From positions 829,112,897 to 829,176,896 of the forward strand of contig NC_081411.1 of the NCBI RefSeq assembly GCF_030272615.1: a stretch of 64,000 nt of DNA. Direction: 5' to 3'. Source of the DNA: Cryptomeria japonica. Taxonomy: Eukaryota > Streptophyta > Pinopsida > Cupressales > Cupressaceae. This document shows, one piece after another, positions 34,440 to 45,636 of this stretch. Position 1 is the stretch's first letter. Every line of letters begins with the position of its first letter. The notes under the pieces were generated by a model. The model saw only the letters and a list, made by a program, of their open reading frames with translations, did not search any database and was not told the DNA's origin. The position numbers were made by a program, and so were the translations under genes.

Positions 34440-35100
34440 TGTTAAATTCAGTGAGAAGCAAGAATCGAGCCAGGATCTGATGTCAGTCATAGATCACATG
34501 CAACTCCAAGCAACAGATGATCGAAGATCAAAATAGCTAAATGAAGATAAATCTGATATGAGAGAAAAATAGAGATAAAGAAAAGAATTTAGAGAAGACT
34601 CTCACCGAGCTATCACTTCACTAGTGAAGGTGAGAGTATATTGCTTATTATATAGAAAAATAATAGCATATACAACCAAGAGGTGCATTAACTCCCACCT
34701 CCATAAAAAGTGGGAGGTTTTACCTACTACCCCATAAAAGGTGGGAGGTTTTTACCTACTTGGTAAATGTCAAAACATGTGGCATAACCTTCTTATATGA
34801 AAACAAAAAAGGAGTTATAAGAGGTGGCACATAAGGCCAAAAGAGGGTGAGAAACCCAACTACCCCATAACCCACTTAGGAAATAACAAAATAGTGGTTA
34901 TGAGAGGTGGCACAACAAGCCAAAAGAGGGTGTGTAACTCAACTACCCATGTGAGGTGGAGAGTTACACATGTAGCTAATGTATTTCGCCACGTGTCCTC
35001 ATATTAACCACACCTAATAACCTAAGCAAGCTTAATAATATATGTGTAGAAAAAATAAATACCCCCTAACATAAGGAAAATAAAAAAACCTACACTAACA
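34440..35100 (-). repeat. 5' LTR of F
   Basis: 661 bp, TGTTAAATTC to CTACACTAACA in plus-strand reading. The G-box/ABRE-like motif is at 34988-34997. Confidence 0.9.
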
Positions 35101-35635
35101 ATCAATAGCAACTACCTTATGTTTATAAGTAGGAGGCAAATATCTGAATACCTTAACAATAATTTCTTCTTCTTCAAGGGCTCCATCGACACATCTGATA
35201 CCTAGGACAAGATCATGCATCTTAGCCATAAAGTGATTTATATTCACATCTTCTCCCATCTTCAACATCTCATATTTAATTTCCTTTCAAACTCTGCAAC
35301 TTAGCAACTTTGACTTGTTTATCTCCTTCATACAAGGTTGAAGCTTCTCCCAGATCTCACGTGCGATCTGAAGTCCCATTACATTTGTCATTTATGAAGC
35401 AGTCAGGTCACTCAACAATGCTTCCTTCACTCTAATGTTATGTTGAGATTCCTTGATCTCAGCAACAATAACCGGTCCATTCAGGGGAGCATAATAGGCA
35501 TTCTTTGTAATCTTCAAGTCATCTTCCAAGAAATCTCAAGGGCACTTCCATCCAGTTCTTCCATATAGAATAGTTACTTCCATAAAATCTTAGACTCTCC
35601 TTTTTAAAGATAACACCTCTAGTTTCAGTTTCCAT
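35101..35635 (-). pseudogene. D gag, N-terminal part
   Basis: The minus-strand ATG at 35635-35633 follows the primer site by about 40 bp. Recognisable copia gag parts: NYSIWKNWME, AREIWEKLQ, FMAKMHDLV and RYLPPTYKHKVVAID, the last broken exactly at the F insertion and resumed at 28478. There are two or more stops and a frameshift near 35550. Confidence 0.75.
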
Positions 35636-35677
35636 CTCAAATCTCCTCAAGCAATTAAGCTTCTTCTGGAGAATCTA

Positions 35678-35691
35678 GCTCTGATACCAAT
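35678..35691 (-). promoter_or_regulatory. Primer binding site of D
   Basis: Minus strand ATTGGTATCAGAGC immediately before the LTR start at 35692. Confidence 0.85.
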
Positions 35692-36352
35692 TGTTGGCAA
35701 CAATAATGAAGGAAAACTAAGAGGGGGGCGGGGCGCGGGCGCGGGCGCGGGGGGCGGGGAATCAGTTTTCACCGGATCTACAAACTTAACCACAAATATA
35801 GATCTAATAAACTACAGTAATAAAAAAGATAAGAAAATTGATAGCACAACACACAACACCAAGATTTTGATGTGGAAAACCTAGTTAAGGGAAAAACTAC
35901 GGTGGGAACCTACCCACAATATGATGATACTCTACAATAGTATATGTAAATATTATAATGGAGAATGTACATGCATTCAGGAACACTTCCTAGAGCTCAA
36001 TGATCAAAATATAATGACCTGGAAGGCTACAACCCTCAGGGAAGTCTCACTGACTTACAACAAGATTCAGACTACAATCCGAAAGGAATGAACTGAAAGA
36101 ATAACATCTCCAAATGCTTGATGATAGTTCTGATTAAGCATAATTGTCTTCTCTGTAATACCAATCTCTGCTCAATCACAATTTTGAAGGATGAATCACT
36201 TGTTCACACATACACCACTCTCTAATAAGGAAGACACAACCTTAATACCAAAATACATGGCAATACCACCTATTTATACAATCCATCAACCTTGACAACA
36301 AGGTCGACTAAGGTTGGCTAAACCCTCGACTCATAATTACAAAATTACATCA
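35692..36352 (-). repeat. 5' LTR of D, shortened at its far end
   Basis: Begins TGTTGGCAAC at the primer site side. The reversed box GGGAAAAACTACGGTGGG lies near 35889, and the shared CATGCATTCAGGAACACT block near 35970. A minus-strand TATA-like TGTATAAATAGG lies near 36280-36269, only about 70 bp from the right edge, so most of U3 seems lost. No CCAACA-type end is visible where P1 begins. Confidence 0.65.
35721..35760. repeat. GC-only tract within D LTR
   Basis: A 40-bp stretch of almost only G and C with repeated GCGGGC units. In every sister LTR the same position holds a plain run of 7-9 G followed by TGAATCAGT. It may be a genuine expansion or a base-calling or assembly error in a poly-G run. 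Confidence 0.7.
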
Positions 36353-36354
36353 GA

Positions 36355-38262
36355 TGATACATTATTTTCTCACTCCTTTCATTTCATCCATTCAAGTGCC
36401 TCAAATGTTTCTCAAGAAGTCCGCATTGCTCCCAACTATGAGCAATGGAAGTAGATTTCACTCCAACCAGGGAGCACTTGAAATTATCATGGACTTAATC
36501 AAAACTCGTCATTTCAATCTGCCTCTCAATGTAGGTGTAATCAGATCTCTTGAGTGGTAGAGAAAGTGATTTCTAAATAGCTATCTTCCATCTTGATGTC
36601 TTGAAATGTGAGTTGAATCTCAACATGACTTGTCCTTCATGCTTCCTTGGGTACTCGTCTTTCTCTTTTCTTCTATCTTCATATCAAACCTAGAAAGCAA
36701 TAAATATTTTATATTAAAACATTAAGAATGAAAACAACTTTATGAAAAAATCAAACTTCCTACAACCCATTCAATTCTGAACATAGATTTCTAAGACTGG
36801 ACAGGATGATACTGATTGAATCATAGAAAGGATATATCTAAAGATTTACTAAAATCGGGTCTGATCTTAAAATTAGAATTAGGTCTGCTAAAATTGCTGA
36901 TACTTTACATCAAATCAGAACCTTGGAAAAATGATCTGGAATTCCTTCAAATTCCACCCCTTTGCCTTTAAAATACTAGATAACAATGTCCTTAAATCAA
37001 ACAACACCTTGAAGAAGCATTTGATGAATGTGATGATCAAAATCTTGTTGCCAAAATCGTTGATCTCTATCACTAAAACTTCTTCCTAAATGTCTGATCA
37101 GAATACTGTTAAAATGATGCAAAATACTCCCTTTATATAGGTGTTGGATGTTAAGAGTCTATTTTACTTTGTTCTTGTTAATGTGACACATCCCCATTCA
37201 AAGGCCAACTCCCTATCTTTTTTTTGTTGCCACATCATGCAAGGAAATGGTGAGGTGGATACTTTTCTTCTTAAAAATATGCCTTAAAACTTTTCCTTCA
37301 CTTTAGAGTTTGGTGGGGCTCAATGAAGGCTACGTGGTAAAGGAATTCAAAGGAAATATTATGCCTTAAAACAAGCTTTCTAAATCTTCATTTCATATTT
37401 TGTGGGTCCCAGCAGGAGAGTCCTTAAAAATCTTATTTAATTCTCTATTTTGAGTTTAAAGTGGGGCCCAAAATGTGATGTGGCAAGGATGGATAAAGAA
37501 ATGTGAATTGTTGTGGGGGAAAGGAAGAGTGGTAGGGGAAATGACACATGAGGAAGGGAAGGAGAGGATGTTTGTGAATGGGAGACAGAAGGGGTATGGA
37601 TGATGAAGCTAGGAAATATGTGAGGTGAGGAGGTTTAGGATGTGGGAGGTAAAAGGGGTTGGTGAAAGGAGTTAAGATATATGGGGAGTAAAATGAAATA
37701 GGAGGTATAAGGGGTAATAAAAAGGGTAAGGGGGTAAGGTGGTAGTTAGGGGAAAATGTAGGAAATGGAAGGTGGGTTAGGATAGAACAGGGGTAGGAGG
37801 TAGAGTGGTAGGTTAAGGATGTGCGATGGAAGTTAGGAAATATAAGGTAGGTTATGTAGGTGAAGTGGTTAGGATATTGGGATGGGTAGAAGAAAGGATA
37901 GATGGATTATAGAAAGGTAGGTGGGTAGAGGATATTGAACGAAATGGAAGACAATGAGGAGAAGTGAAAATGGTGGTGGCAATGGTGAGGAATGGAAATG
38001 GGAGTGATCGGGTTTAGGCACCCACTGACAGGACTAGGAGAAGTGGAAGGGATTATGCCTTTGCTGGGAAAAGGGAGTGTTGAACCTTACTTCATTCTTA
38101 AGAGGGAGACTTGATCAACTTTCGAGCAACTACATGTCTTACAAATGAAAGGCTAATAGAAAAGACTCAATAACTACCAACAACTAAGCTAAGAAGAGTA
38201 ACCTAGAAAGATAATAAGTGGGGGTCCCCATTTGCAATGAGGCGATGTGTGAATACATCACA
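36355..38262 (-). repeat. P1: 1.9-kb LTR-like repeat, unoccupied copy
   Basis: A direct repeat of 48553-49764 plus 56948-57643, each about 1,908 bp. Read on the minus strand it begins TGTGATGTATTC at 38262 and has a TATA-like CTATATAAAGGGAG near 37142-37129, consistent with an LTR in minus orientation. Its upstream part (37480-38060) is very G-rich on the plus strand. No target duplication was found. No frame in it is credible. Confidence 0.6.
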
Positions 38263-39489
38263 ATACCTAGCATCACCTCGAATAAATGTTCTTGAACATT
38301 TCAAAGATAAAGACTCAATTTGCTAGCCCTAAAAATTGGTTGCATAAAATTGTCAAATTTTAGCCCAAAACATTAATTTTCAGGTTGTTACTTATATCTT
38401 CTAAGAATATTTCAAGGCTTAGGGTTTAGTATTTATCAAAGCTTCTTATATTCTTGTGAAGAAAACCCTAGAAATGATATATTTCACTGTTATTTTTTCC
38501 CATTTAAACCAAGGGTACTCTTTTCATAATCGGGGCCATTTTCCCTAAGAAAAAGGTTGGTTGACTAGTTCGTGAGATAGAATTTCCTATCAAATGCGTA
38601 ACTTCCCTATTACCGATCCCCTTTTTAAAATATTTAAGCCCGCACTTATTTTTCTTGAGTCTGGCAAGTGTTAAATACCCCAACCACCTGTTAAAGAATG
38701 GATAGATCTAATGACAAGCGCTTCCTCGTGATCAAAGATGCGAGGGTTTTAATGACCGAGACATCACAAGATGATGTCATGTGTTATCAGTGAAACCAAT
38801 AGCGTTAGCAGTGTAACCAGTCAAGAGTTTTATAATATCGGTTCACAGGCAGTAAAGTCTGGTCAACTAACAGTTTCATCAAATTGGATGTGCTCAAAGT
38901 GAACGAAGATGTTTTATCCTAAGGAAAAAGGTGCTTGACTTTTAAGTCCTGAAGGAGTTGGTGGGTAGTATGCATAGTGGTAAAGATTGAACATATCGGA
39001 TGGCCCTCGTATTCTCGTAATGGAATTTGCGAGGTGGTTACAGACCGCGACATCATGAGATGATGTTGTGTGTTCTTGTCTAATCAGGAGGACTTACAGG
39101 GAGGTTGCTAATAGAGTTTTAATGAAGGATGATATGGTGCTGCCCAGTCAGATTTTCGCGGGTCCACAGATACAGTTGGAAGGTCAAACTACTAAGTTGG
39201 CAGAGAATGACTGTTATATTTACTAGGTTAGATGAGATTTGTGGCTGAGTTTTAAATGAGAAGTTTAGAGAAATTTATCGAGGCACCAGTTATAGCTCGC
39301 TGGAAAGGGTAAAACAAATGCGATTCAGACTTGTCAATTCAGGATTGATTTGACAGTCAAACATGATAGCTTAGACATGTGGAATGATTTGTAACATAAT
39401 TGTACATAGCCTTTAGGGCTAATTATCAAGAAATGAATCTACTGTTGACAAGTGTCGAGTGGCCTAAATCTTGTCGCTCCCTTGTTTTC

Positions 39490-39497
39490 TATAAAAG
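39490..39497 (+). promoter_or_regulatory. Candidate TATA box
   Basis: TATAAAAG in the context TTTTCTATAAAAGGGAATTC, the best TATA match in this interval. The transcript it would serve is unknown. Confidence 0.35.
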
Positions 39498-40205
39498 GGA
39501 ATTCAAGGCCATCAATTATGGTCCGATTTTTTTCTGAAAAAGATCTCTGTAAAATAGATCTTTTTTGAAGGGTTAGGTCCAAAATAGTTCTAGAGAGTCA
39601 TAAGGAAATAACAGGAACTGTAATGTTATTTTGCAGAGAAAAATTGTCATAAAATAGTTGTAGTTTCCCTTCTTCAAATGGGTCACTTTGTATTTAAAAT
39701 TGTTGGCTATCATTTGATAAAAGATAGCTCATAATACTAATGCAAATATAGTTTCCAAATCTTTACTCTCCTATGTGTGATTTTATCTTCTTTTAAGCAA
39801 ATGGGATCAAGGGTTTCTTTTGTTTATTGCATTGTTATGATGTATCTACTCTTTTATTCAATGCTTTAACCTAAGGGGTTAATTAAAAATGCTTGAATAA
39901 GATTACAGAGAAAATGAGGCTCACCATAGGATTTGGTAAGTAGTTCAGATTTAGGATTATAACCAGAGTAATACTGTAAGGCAATATTATTTCAAGGCAA
40001 GACCAATTATTAGATGAAGTTTTATTAGATTTTTAGAAACAATTTTCATCAACTCTATAAACTAGATAGATAAGGCACTAGTATTAGCTAGCAAATCTCA
40101 TTAGGTTATCAGTCTTCTGGTTTTATCTTCTTCATGATCTCTCAAAAAGAATCTTGTAAACAATCAGAACAATCATTTGCTAAGATATGTATTTTCTGAA
40201 AGTAG

Positions 40206-40283
40206 TCTCACCATCTCTCATACTCCAGGTTAAGGTTGAGGTACTCTCACCATCTCTCATACTTCAGGTTAAGGTTGAGGATC
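40206..40283 (+). repeat. 39-bp tandem duplication
   Basis: Two adjacent copies beginning TCTCACCATCTCTCATACT and containing CAGGTTAAGGTTGAGG, with one or two differences. Confidence 0.8.
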
Positions 40284-41725
40284 ACTGAAGGATTTTCCAT
40301 CCTTGAGCATTCTCCCTTTCTGTTGAGTTTTACTAATGAAATAATCTGCCTTGTTTTCAGTAAGTTCCTGAATATCCTTGCAGAGAGCATAAAATCTCTT
40401 ACTGAAGGGATCACCCTCCCTGGTTCTACAGAGCCTAAAGTGCAGGAGGACCCTCCATCCTTGTTATTGTTGGTCCAAGCCTGACAGATATTGATAGTTA
40501 GAGGTAGCTCTCCATAGATATTCTGGAGGAAATCAGCTTGGTCTCTTCCTTACAGGCAGTGTAAACTCGTCGTCCATTTTTGGGAACGAACACAATCCAT
40601 ACTAAGAACCTCTGGAATATTCAATCCAACTTATCAAGAGACTAGAAAGTATACTTCAAAGTGGAAGAAGAATCCTAAATTGGATCAAGGCACCTCATCT
40701 TTCATTACCCATGTGTGTGCAAGTGTATTCATTCCCCTCAACAAGAAGATTGTGACTTCCAAGTTCCATCATGATTTGCTACATGGTTTGTCTAAACTCC
40801 ATAAGCATCCTGGATAAAGCCTTGCTGCCAGTCAAATGTCTATAGCATCGATGAGGTTATCATTGTAATCTCACGAATATTGCTCCATTTCTAGCTGGAT
40901 GTCTATAGCCCTAATGGAGTTACTCGCATGTTCCCATAGCCAATTTTGATATTTCATTTCATTCATTCATTTTTTTTTCTCTTGATTTTTTTTATCTTCT
41001 CATTTTTTTTCTCTTTTGATATTGCTTTGTCTTCTTTTATTCCTTCAATTCCTTTGGCTTGTAAGCAGTAAATCTCACTTGGGTTTGACGATTATAGTGG
41101 TGTTGAAGTTACACTTTGGATTTTTCACTAATCACGGCTTCGCATGGAAACCATAATGACTCAAAGTTTATGAATGTGTAAAGATATAGTAATCAAAAGA
41201 TGTCGGCATCAAGACATAGAAAGTAATTCTCTTCTGAGTCAAGCATAAGCCCTAACCAAATGATAAAGTTGGAGAGGAACAATTTTGGATTCAAAACACT
41301 TTATGAATAGATATCTAAGAAATGAACTAAACATAAGCTAGAAAATGTTGCTAGTGCATGAGAAAACAACACAAATGCCTTTGTGACAAATGAAGGTTCC
41401 CACTTAGGACACCTAAGCTAAGAAAACCAATTGACTTGAAAGAAAACCAAAACTAAAGCACACAAAGGAAAACCAAAAGCAAATGAACCAAAGGAAACAA
41501 ATGACTGACTATTTGAGCCACCCAAGAATCATGAGTCATATACCCCAAGGCAAATTAAGAATAAGGCTCAATAAGACCTCTTAAGCTAAAACACATGAAA
41601 GGAAAATATACTCTAAAGTTATATACAAGACTCCTAGACTTGACATGACTTAAATAAATGACATATGTATATGACTTTACATGATTCCTCAAGGTATGCA
41701 ACATGATCATAGCAAAAGTGATAGT

Positions 41726-44447
41726 TCACAGTCGAGCAAATTCCTCTTTAAATGCTAAAAAATAATCTCTCACCATGCATCTCTCATATTCAAGAAATTC
41801 TTCACACAAAATAAGCAATTGAGGCAACTCATTAGGACCATGATCTATCCAAATACAAGTTGTTTTCCCAAAAACCCCATAATTAAAATCATAAAAACTT
41901 TCCAAGCTAGGATTAAGGAAAGAGACAACCTGGCATGTTTTAGGCTGGGATGGAAATTCTTGCATGTTTCCCACCTTCGCATCATAAGAAGAGAGATCAT
42001 CAACCGCTTCAGGAGGTCACCGTTGGTGATGTACCATTCCACAAGCATTCACAACATGTTGATCTTCACTTGCAATATTTTCTGGAAACAAGTTTTGCGC
42101 CCCTTCAAATAGCTCAACTTTCTCTGCTTTGAAAATAACCTTTTTCTCATCTCTATACATAAACCACACATCTTCATGAAATTCCATGAGCATATCTTCA
42201 AAAATTAAACTCCTTGATAATTTCAGCTTCAAAATTTTCCTCTAGTTGATCAAATATAATCTCTGGTTGTATTTTATCCTCAAGCATTGTCTCGAGAGAC
42301 CAGAGTTGATGATGAATCACATCACTTGCAATAACTTGTTTTTCATGAAATTTTTTTGGCAATGATTCCATTTGTACTTCCATAAAATCTTTCAGTGCCC
42401 CCTTGAATATCATGATGGTAATGATGTCTTTGAGCACCCCCTCAAATTGTTCCTCATACTTGGGCGCACCTCTAATAATTCATAGCTCTTCATTCAACAT
42501 GTCAACTTGATTGTCCTCTTCAAGGGTGCTACTTGTAATCTCCCACAATTCACTCTCAAGGATCTCCTTTTGTAGTATGAACCAAAAATCTTCAAGGAAT
42601 GAGTCATCTTCTTCCTTAATTGCTTGTTCAATACTTTGATTACCACTTATCACTACTTGACCATTCTCAATTGTTTCTTCAACTTGCATTCTAACATGTT
42701 CTTCTTCAGGTGCAAGGCATGGTGGGCTATTTACTGCAATACTAGTGGACTTGAAAAGCACTGAGAGGGGGGGGTGAATTAGTGACTCCAAAACAAACAC
42801 TACTTTAAACATTGACCAATAGATGAATTTAACCAAGCAGTTAAACAAAATACATGCTATCCAAAATGAAATAATAACATCCACATAAAGTAGAACATCC
42901 ACCATAACACAAGTGTTTATACGTGGAAAACCCAAATAGGTAAAAACCACAGTGAGATGGAACTCACAAGTTAACTATCTGCAGTAATAGAAAACTGACC
43001 GGTTAAGGTCTTACAAAGAGCTCTACTAGGAGCGAATCTTGTTAAAGATTCCAAGCTTAATTGGAAGCTTATACCCTATTAAGAGTACTACCCTGTTAGG
43101 AGTAACCTCACTGGAGGATTTGAGAAACCAAACTAATGGATCACCTTGTTAGAGGATTTGTACAATGAAGCTTGTTAGAGCTTATCCGGTTAGGGGATTT
43201 AGTTCTGTTGTAATGATTAGAAAACAACAAGAAAGACTTGATCTGTTCTGAGTAGCACAAGCTTGCCTGATCAGATCATTCTAAGTACATTCAACATTGC
43301 TTTGCATCTTAACATTTATCATTTCTCAACAAAAGCTTTTTCACTCTTTTCACATAACAACTCTCTTTCTCTTATCTCTCACGAAATGCTTCACTCAGAT
43401 GTCTTTAAATAGGCATTCAAACCTTATATCGGCCATAGGAACACAATTTCCTAGGTGCAATGTATCTAGACATTTAAGCATAACTCATTCCAAAAATGAC
43501 CACCAAACAAATAGTGCTGGTTACTCATCACAAAAATGATATACCGGTTAGAGAAGTTGAATACCGGTTGTAATAAAACTAGTGAATCATTGTTATGGAA
43601 TATTCCAATAGATCTTCACCTTCAACTTCATCTTCACTTTGATGTTGACTTAGTGTTACCATAGGTTATCTCTTAGGCACATACCGGTTGACACAAGGTA
43701 CTCGTTAGAGATAGAGCTTAAATATACTGATGGGTAGTAAAAACCAATTGAAGTTATACCGGTAGTCAATGTTATCATATATGTGTGTGAGTGTTTCATC
43801 AATGACAACAAGTGATTAATACATTACAATCAACATCAAGCAAACAAATACATTGATCATTAGGTGAATTTTTATCACAATGTGCAACTGTCTTCCTTCA
43901 CTATCAGATGATGTAGCAACACCTCATTCATATGTTCTTCTATATTCAGCTGCAAGATGTGCACTCCAAGAACTTTTTGCAATACACTCTTCCTTGGATA
44001 AGGCTAACATTCCAAACTGATATCTAACTTGGTTGATAGCAATTTTACATAATGAGCAAATAAATTTGAAGTGAGGTGCATTGTGAATCCTACACCATAA
44101 TGGTAGCAATATGTTTTCTAAACGCATTTCACCATTCAAGATGAGATGACTTTAAATCATCCATAAGAAACTCAAAAGATGATCTTTTCTCTTTGGGACA
44201 CTGAAATTTCTTTCTTCAGCTTCTGGCCTAGGAACATCCCAAAAGAAAATATTTCCTAGCACTACCGATTCCATCCTTGATAGGTATGTCAAGCAATGCA
44301 TTTCATCATGTTTATTCATCTTGTGGATTCTACACTGCCCTGGTCTTGCAAACTCAGACAAGCAGCGTGGGTATAGTTGTATATTCAATCTCCACCAAAG
44401 TTGAGGAATATCAACTTATTTCTCATCATGAAATTGTTGTTGCTCCA
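41726..44447 (-). pseudogene. Decayed minus-strand reading frame of unknown function, split by solo LTR S
   Basis: A start at 44447 (MEQQQFHDEK) and consecutive minus-strand frames: 44388-44152 (WDVPRPEAEERNFSVP), 44139-43924 (LWCRIHNAPHFKFICSLCK, AEYRRTYE), and, past S, 42720-42480 (acidic, PEEEHVRMQVEE), 42437-42198, 42190-42017 and 41974-41726 (CIWIDHGPNELPQLLILCEE). Frameshifts and stops separate them. Without S the span codes for roughly 500 residues: an N-terminal part with paired Cys and His (CRIHKM, CRIHNAPHF, CSLC), then a Glu-rich helical part. No known domain is recognised, and no gag or pol motif. It may be a private frame of the element bounded by P1 and P2. Confidence 0.5.
42739..43882 (-). 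repeat. S: solo LTR inserted in the unknown frame
   Basis: Contains the G-run then GTGAATTAGTGAC at its left, the reversed box GGTAAAAACCACAGTGAGATGG near 42940, and a reversed ladder of short repeats (CCTGTTAGGAG, CTTGTTAGAGG types, 42990-43210), as in E and J. TGCAA at 42734-42738 and 43883-43887 is the candidate target duplication; the ends would then be non-canonical, so the boundaries may be off by a few bases. There is no second LTR and no internal region. Confidence 0.65.
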
Positions 44448-45636
44448 TCGAGAATTCTTTCTTTTTTTTATTTTTTATTTTTTATTTATTTTTATTTTCT
44501 GGTTTTTCACTTTTTTTGGATTTTTCGGAATAAAGAGATCTTACAAATCTCAAATTCAACTTGAAAGCTCAACTGGTTCCAGCTATGTGAATTGCTTCTT
44601 TCCTTCACAAGTCCATCATTCTTCTCTCATACAAATTATGTTGGTTGTGACTACTTCAAAGTAAGACTTGATAAATTCTAGCATCAACTGCTTCACTCAT
44701 GTATGCACAATCATGTCTTCCTTGTGCTTCAATTCTGTTGGGCATTGATGATGACTTTCCATTGGTCTTCCTTGGATTCACCTATTCAATAGTTCGCAGT
44801 CGCTATAAGGACCTCCTTTTAGCACCAATTTTGTTAATGTGTTTTTATGCACATGCAAACACAAAATAAAATACCCAAAAGTATCTTATCCTCTCTTGAA
44901 AAAATCTTCTCAAATGCTGAAGATTGGCTTAAGGATCACTTGATACAACTCCAAGGTTATGTTATGTCAATTCATGACATGTGGATAAGCATAGTTGGTT
45001 GATGTGATTCTTGGTATCACAAAGGGACTTACGTTGAATTGTTGGCTTGAATCAAGATGGAACTTGATCATTTGATATTGCAATCTTGTAATGCCTTTTG
45101 TCCTAACCTATCTTGAATTGAAAAAATGGCCTAGGTTGAGATAGGTTGAGAGATCCTATTCTAAGACCTAGAATGTAAGAAGATGAGTGAATTATTAGAT
45201 GGAATCCTACTGGGCGAGGTCTCACCATCAACTTGAACAATTTGACACAAGCTCAGTGCAATCTTTTAAGGACAATTCAAAGATGTTCAAATCATTACCA
45301 TCAAACAATGGATGCATAACAATTTGAATTTAAGCTCGTATCACTCTAGTTGACCACATAAGGATCACTTACAATCAACAAGGGGTTAGTGGTATAGACA
45401 AATGGATTCCATACAAATACATTCAATAAATTCTTACATCCACTTTAATCAACATGAAAGTAAATTGAGAAGTAGAACCATGAGGCTTGTTGAAATAAAA
45501 AAATTCACCACAATTTCGATGAAAAGAGTATCTCATTTACAAGTCATAATAAAAATTATTCCTTCTCCTAATCTATTCTAACTTCTAATCTATCTCCTAT
45601 TCTTCTCCTACTACTATTCACTATTTGCTAACTATT
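44448..45636. other. Unassigned sequence with T-rich tract
   Basis: A T-rich run at 44458-44530 (TTTTTATTTTTTATT type). The rest is AT-rich with no coding frame. C/T-rich text at 45555-45610 precedes the retroposed segment. Confidence 0.4.

Larger units (their letters stand above)
28479..35100 (-). mobile_element. Element F: nearly complete, young copia element inside gag of D
   Basis: 6,622 bp, perfect target duplication ATCAA at 28474-28478 and 35101-35105. The two LTRs are both 661 bp; I count about 17 differences by eye, some 14 of them transitions, and no indels. It belongs to a different copia lineage from D, E and G: LTR ends TGTTAA...CTAACA, a different polypurine tract, and a YVDD box reading LYVDDLLLTG. 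Confidence 0.9.
6930..36352 (-). mobile_element. Element D: host copia element carrying L, C and F as nested insertions
   Basis: Minus-strand copia element in pieces: 5' LTR 35692-36352, primer site 35678-35691, gag start 35635, coding to 35101, then F, coding 28478-25082, then C, RNaseH tail 7162-6930, then L. Removing C (target CTGAT at 7158-7162 and 25082-25086) and F (target ATCAA at 28474-28478 and 35101-35105) restores continuous protein homology, which is strong evidence for the order of events. The 3' LTR is not in the window. Confidence 0.85.
38263..41725. other. Unassigned sequence right of P1
   Basis: No coding frame of note. It holds a pair of about 30-bp direct repeats built on GACATCA-GATGATGT (38757-38787 and 39043-39075), a TATA-like site at 39490, a 39-bp tandem duplication at 40206-40283, and T/C-rich runs at 40960-41050. 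The part 38640-40500 looks LTR-like in plus orientation, but its ends are not defined. Confidence 0.4.

Noticed and set aside
42734-43887. Exact TG...CA ends for solo LTR S
   Set aside because: TG/CA ends (42734 and 43879) give no target duplication; the TGCAA duplication gives non-canonical ends. Boundaries left approximate.
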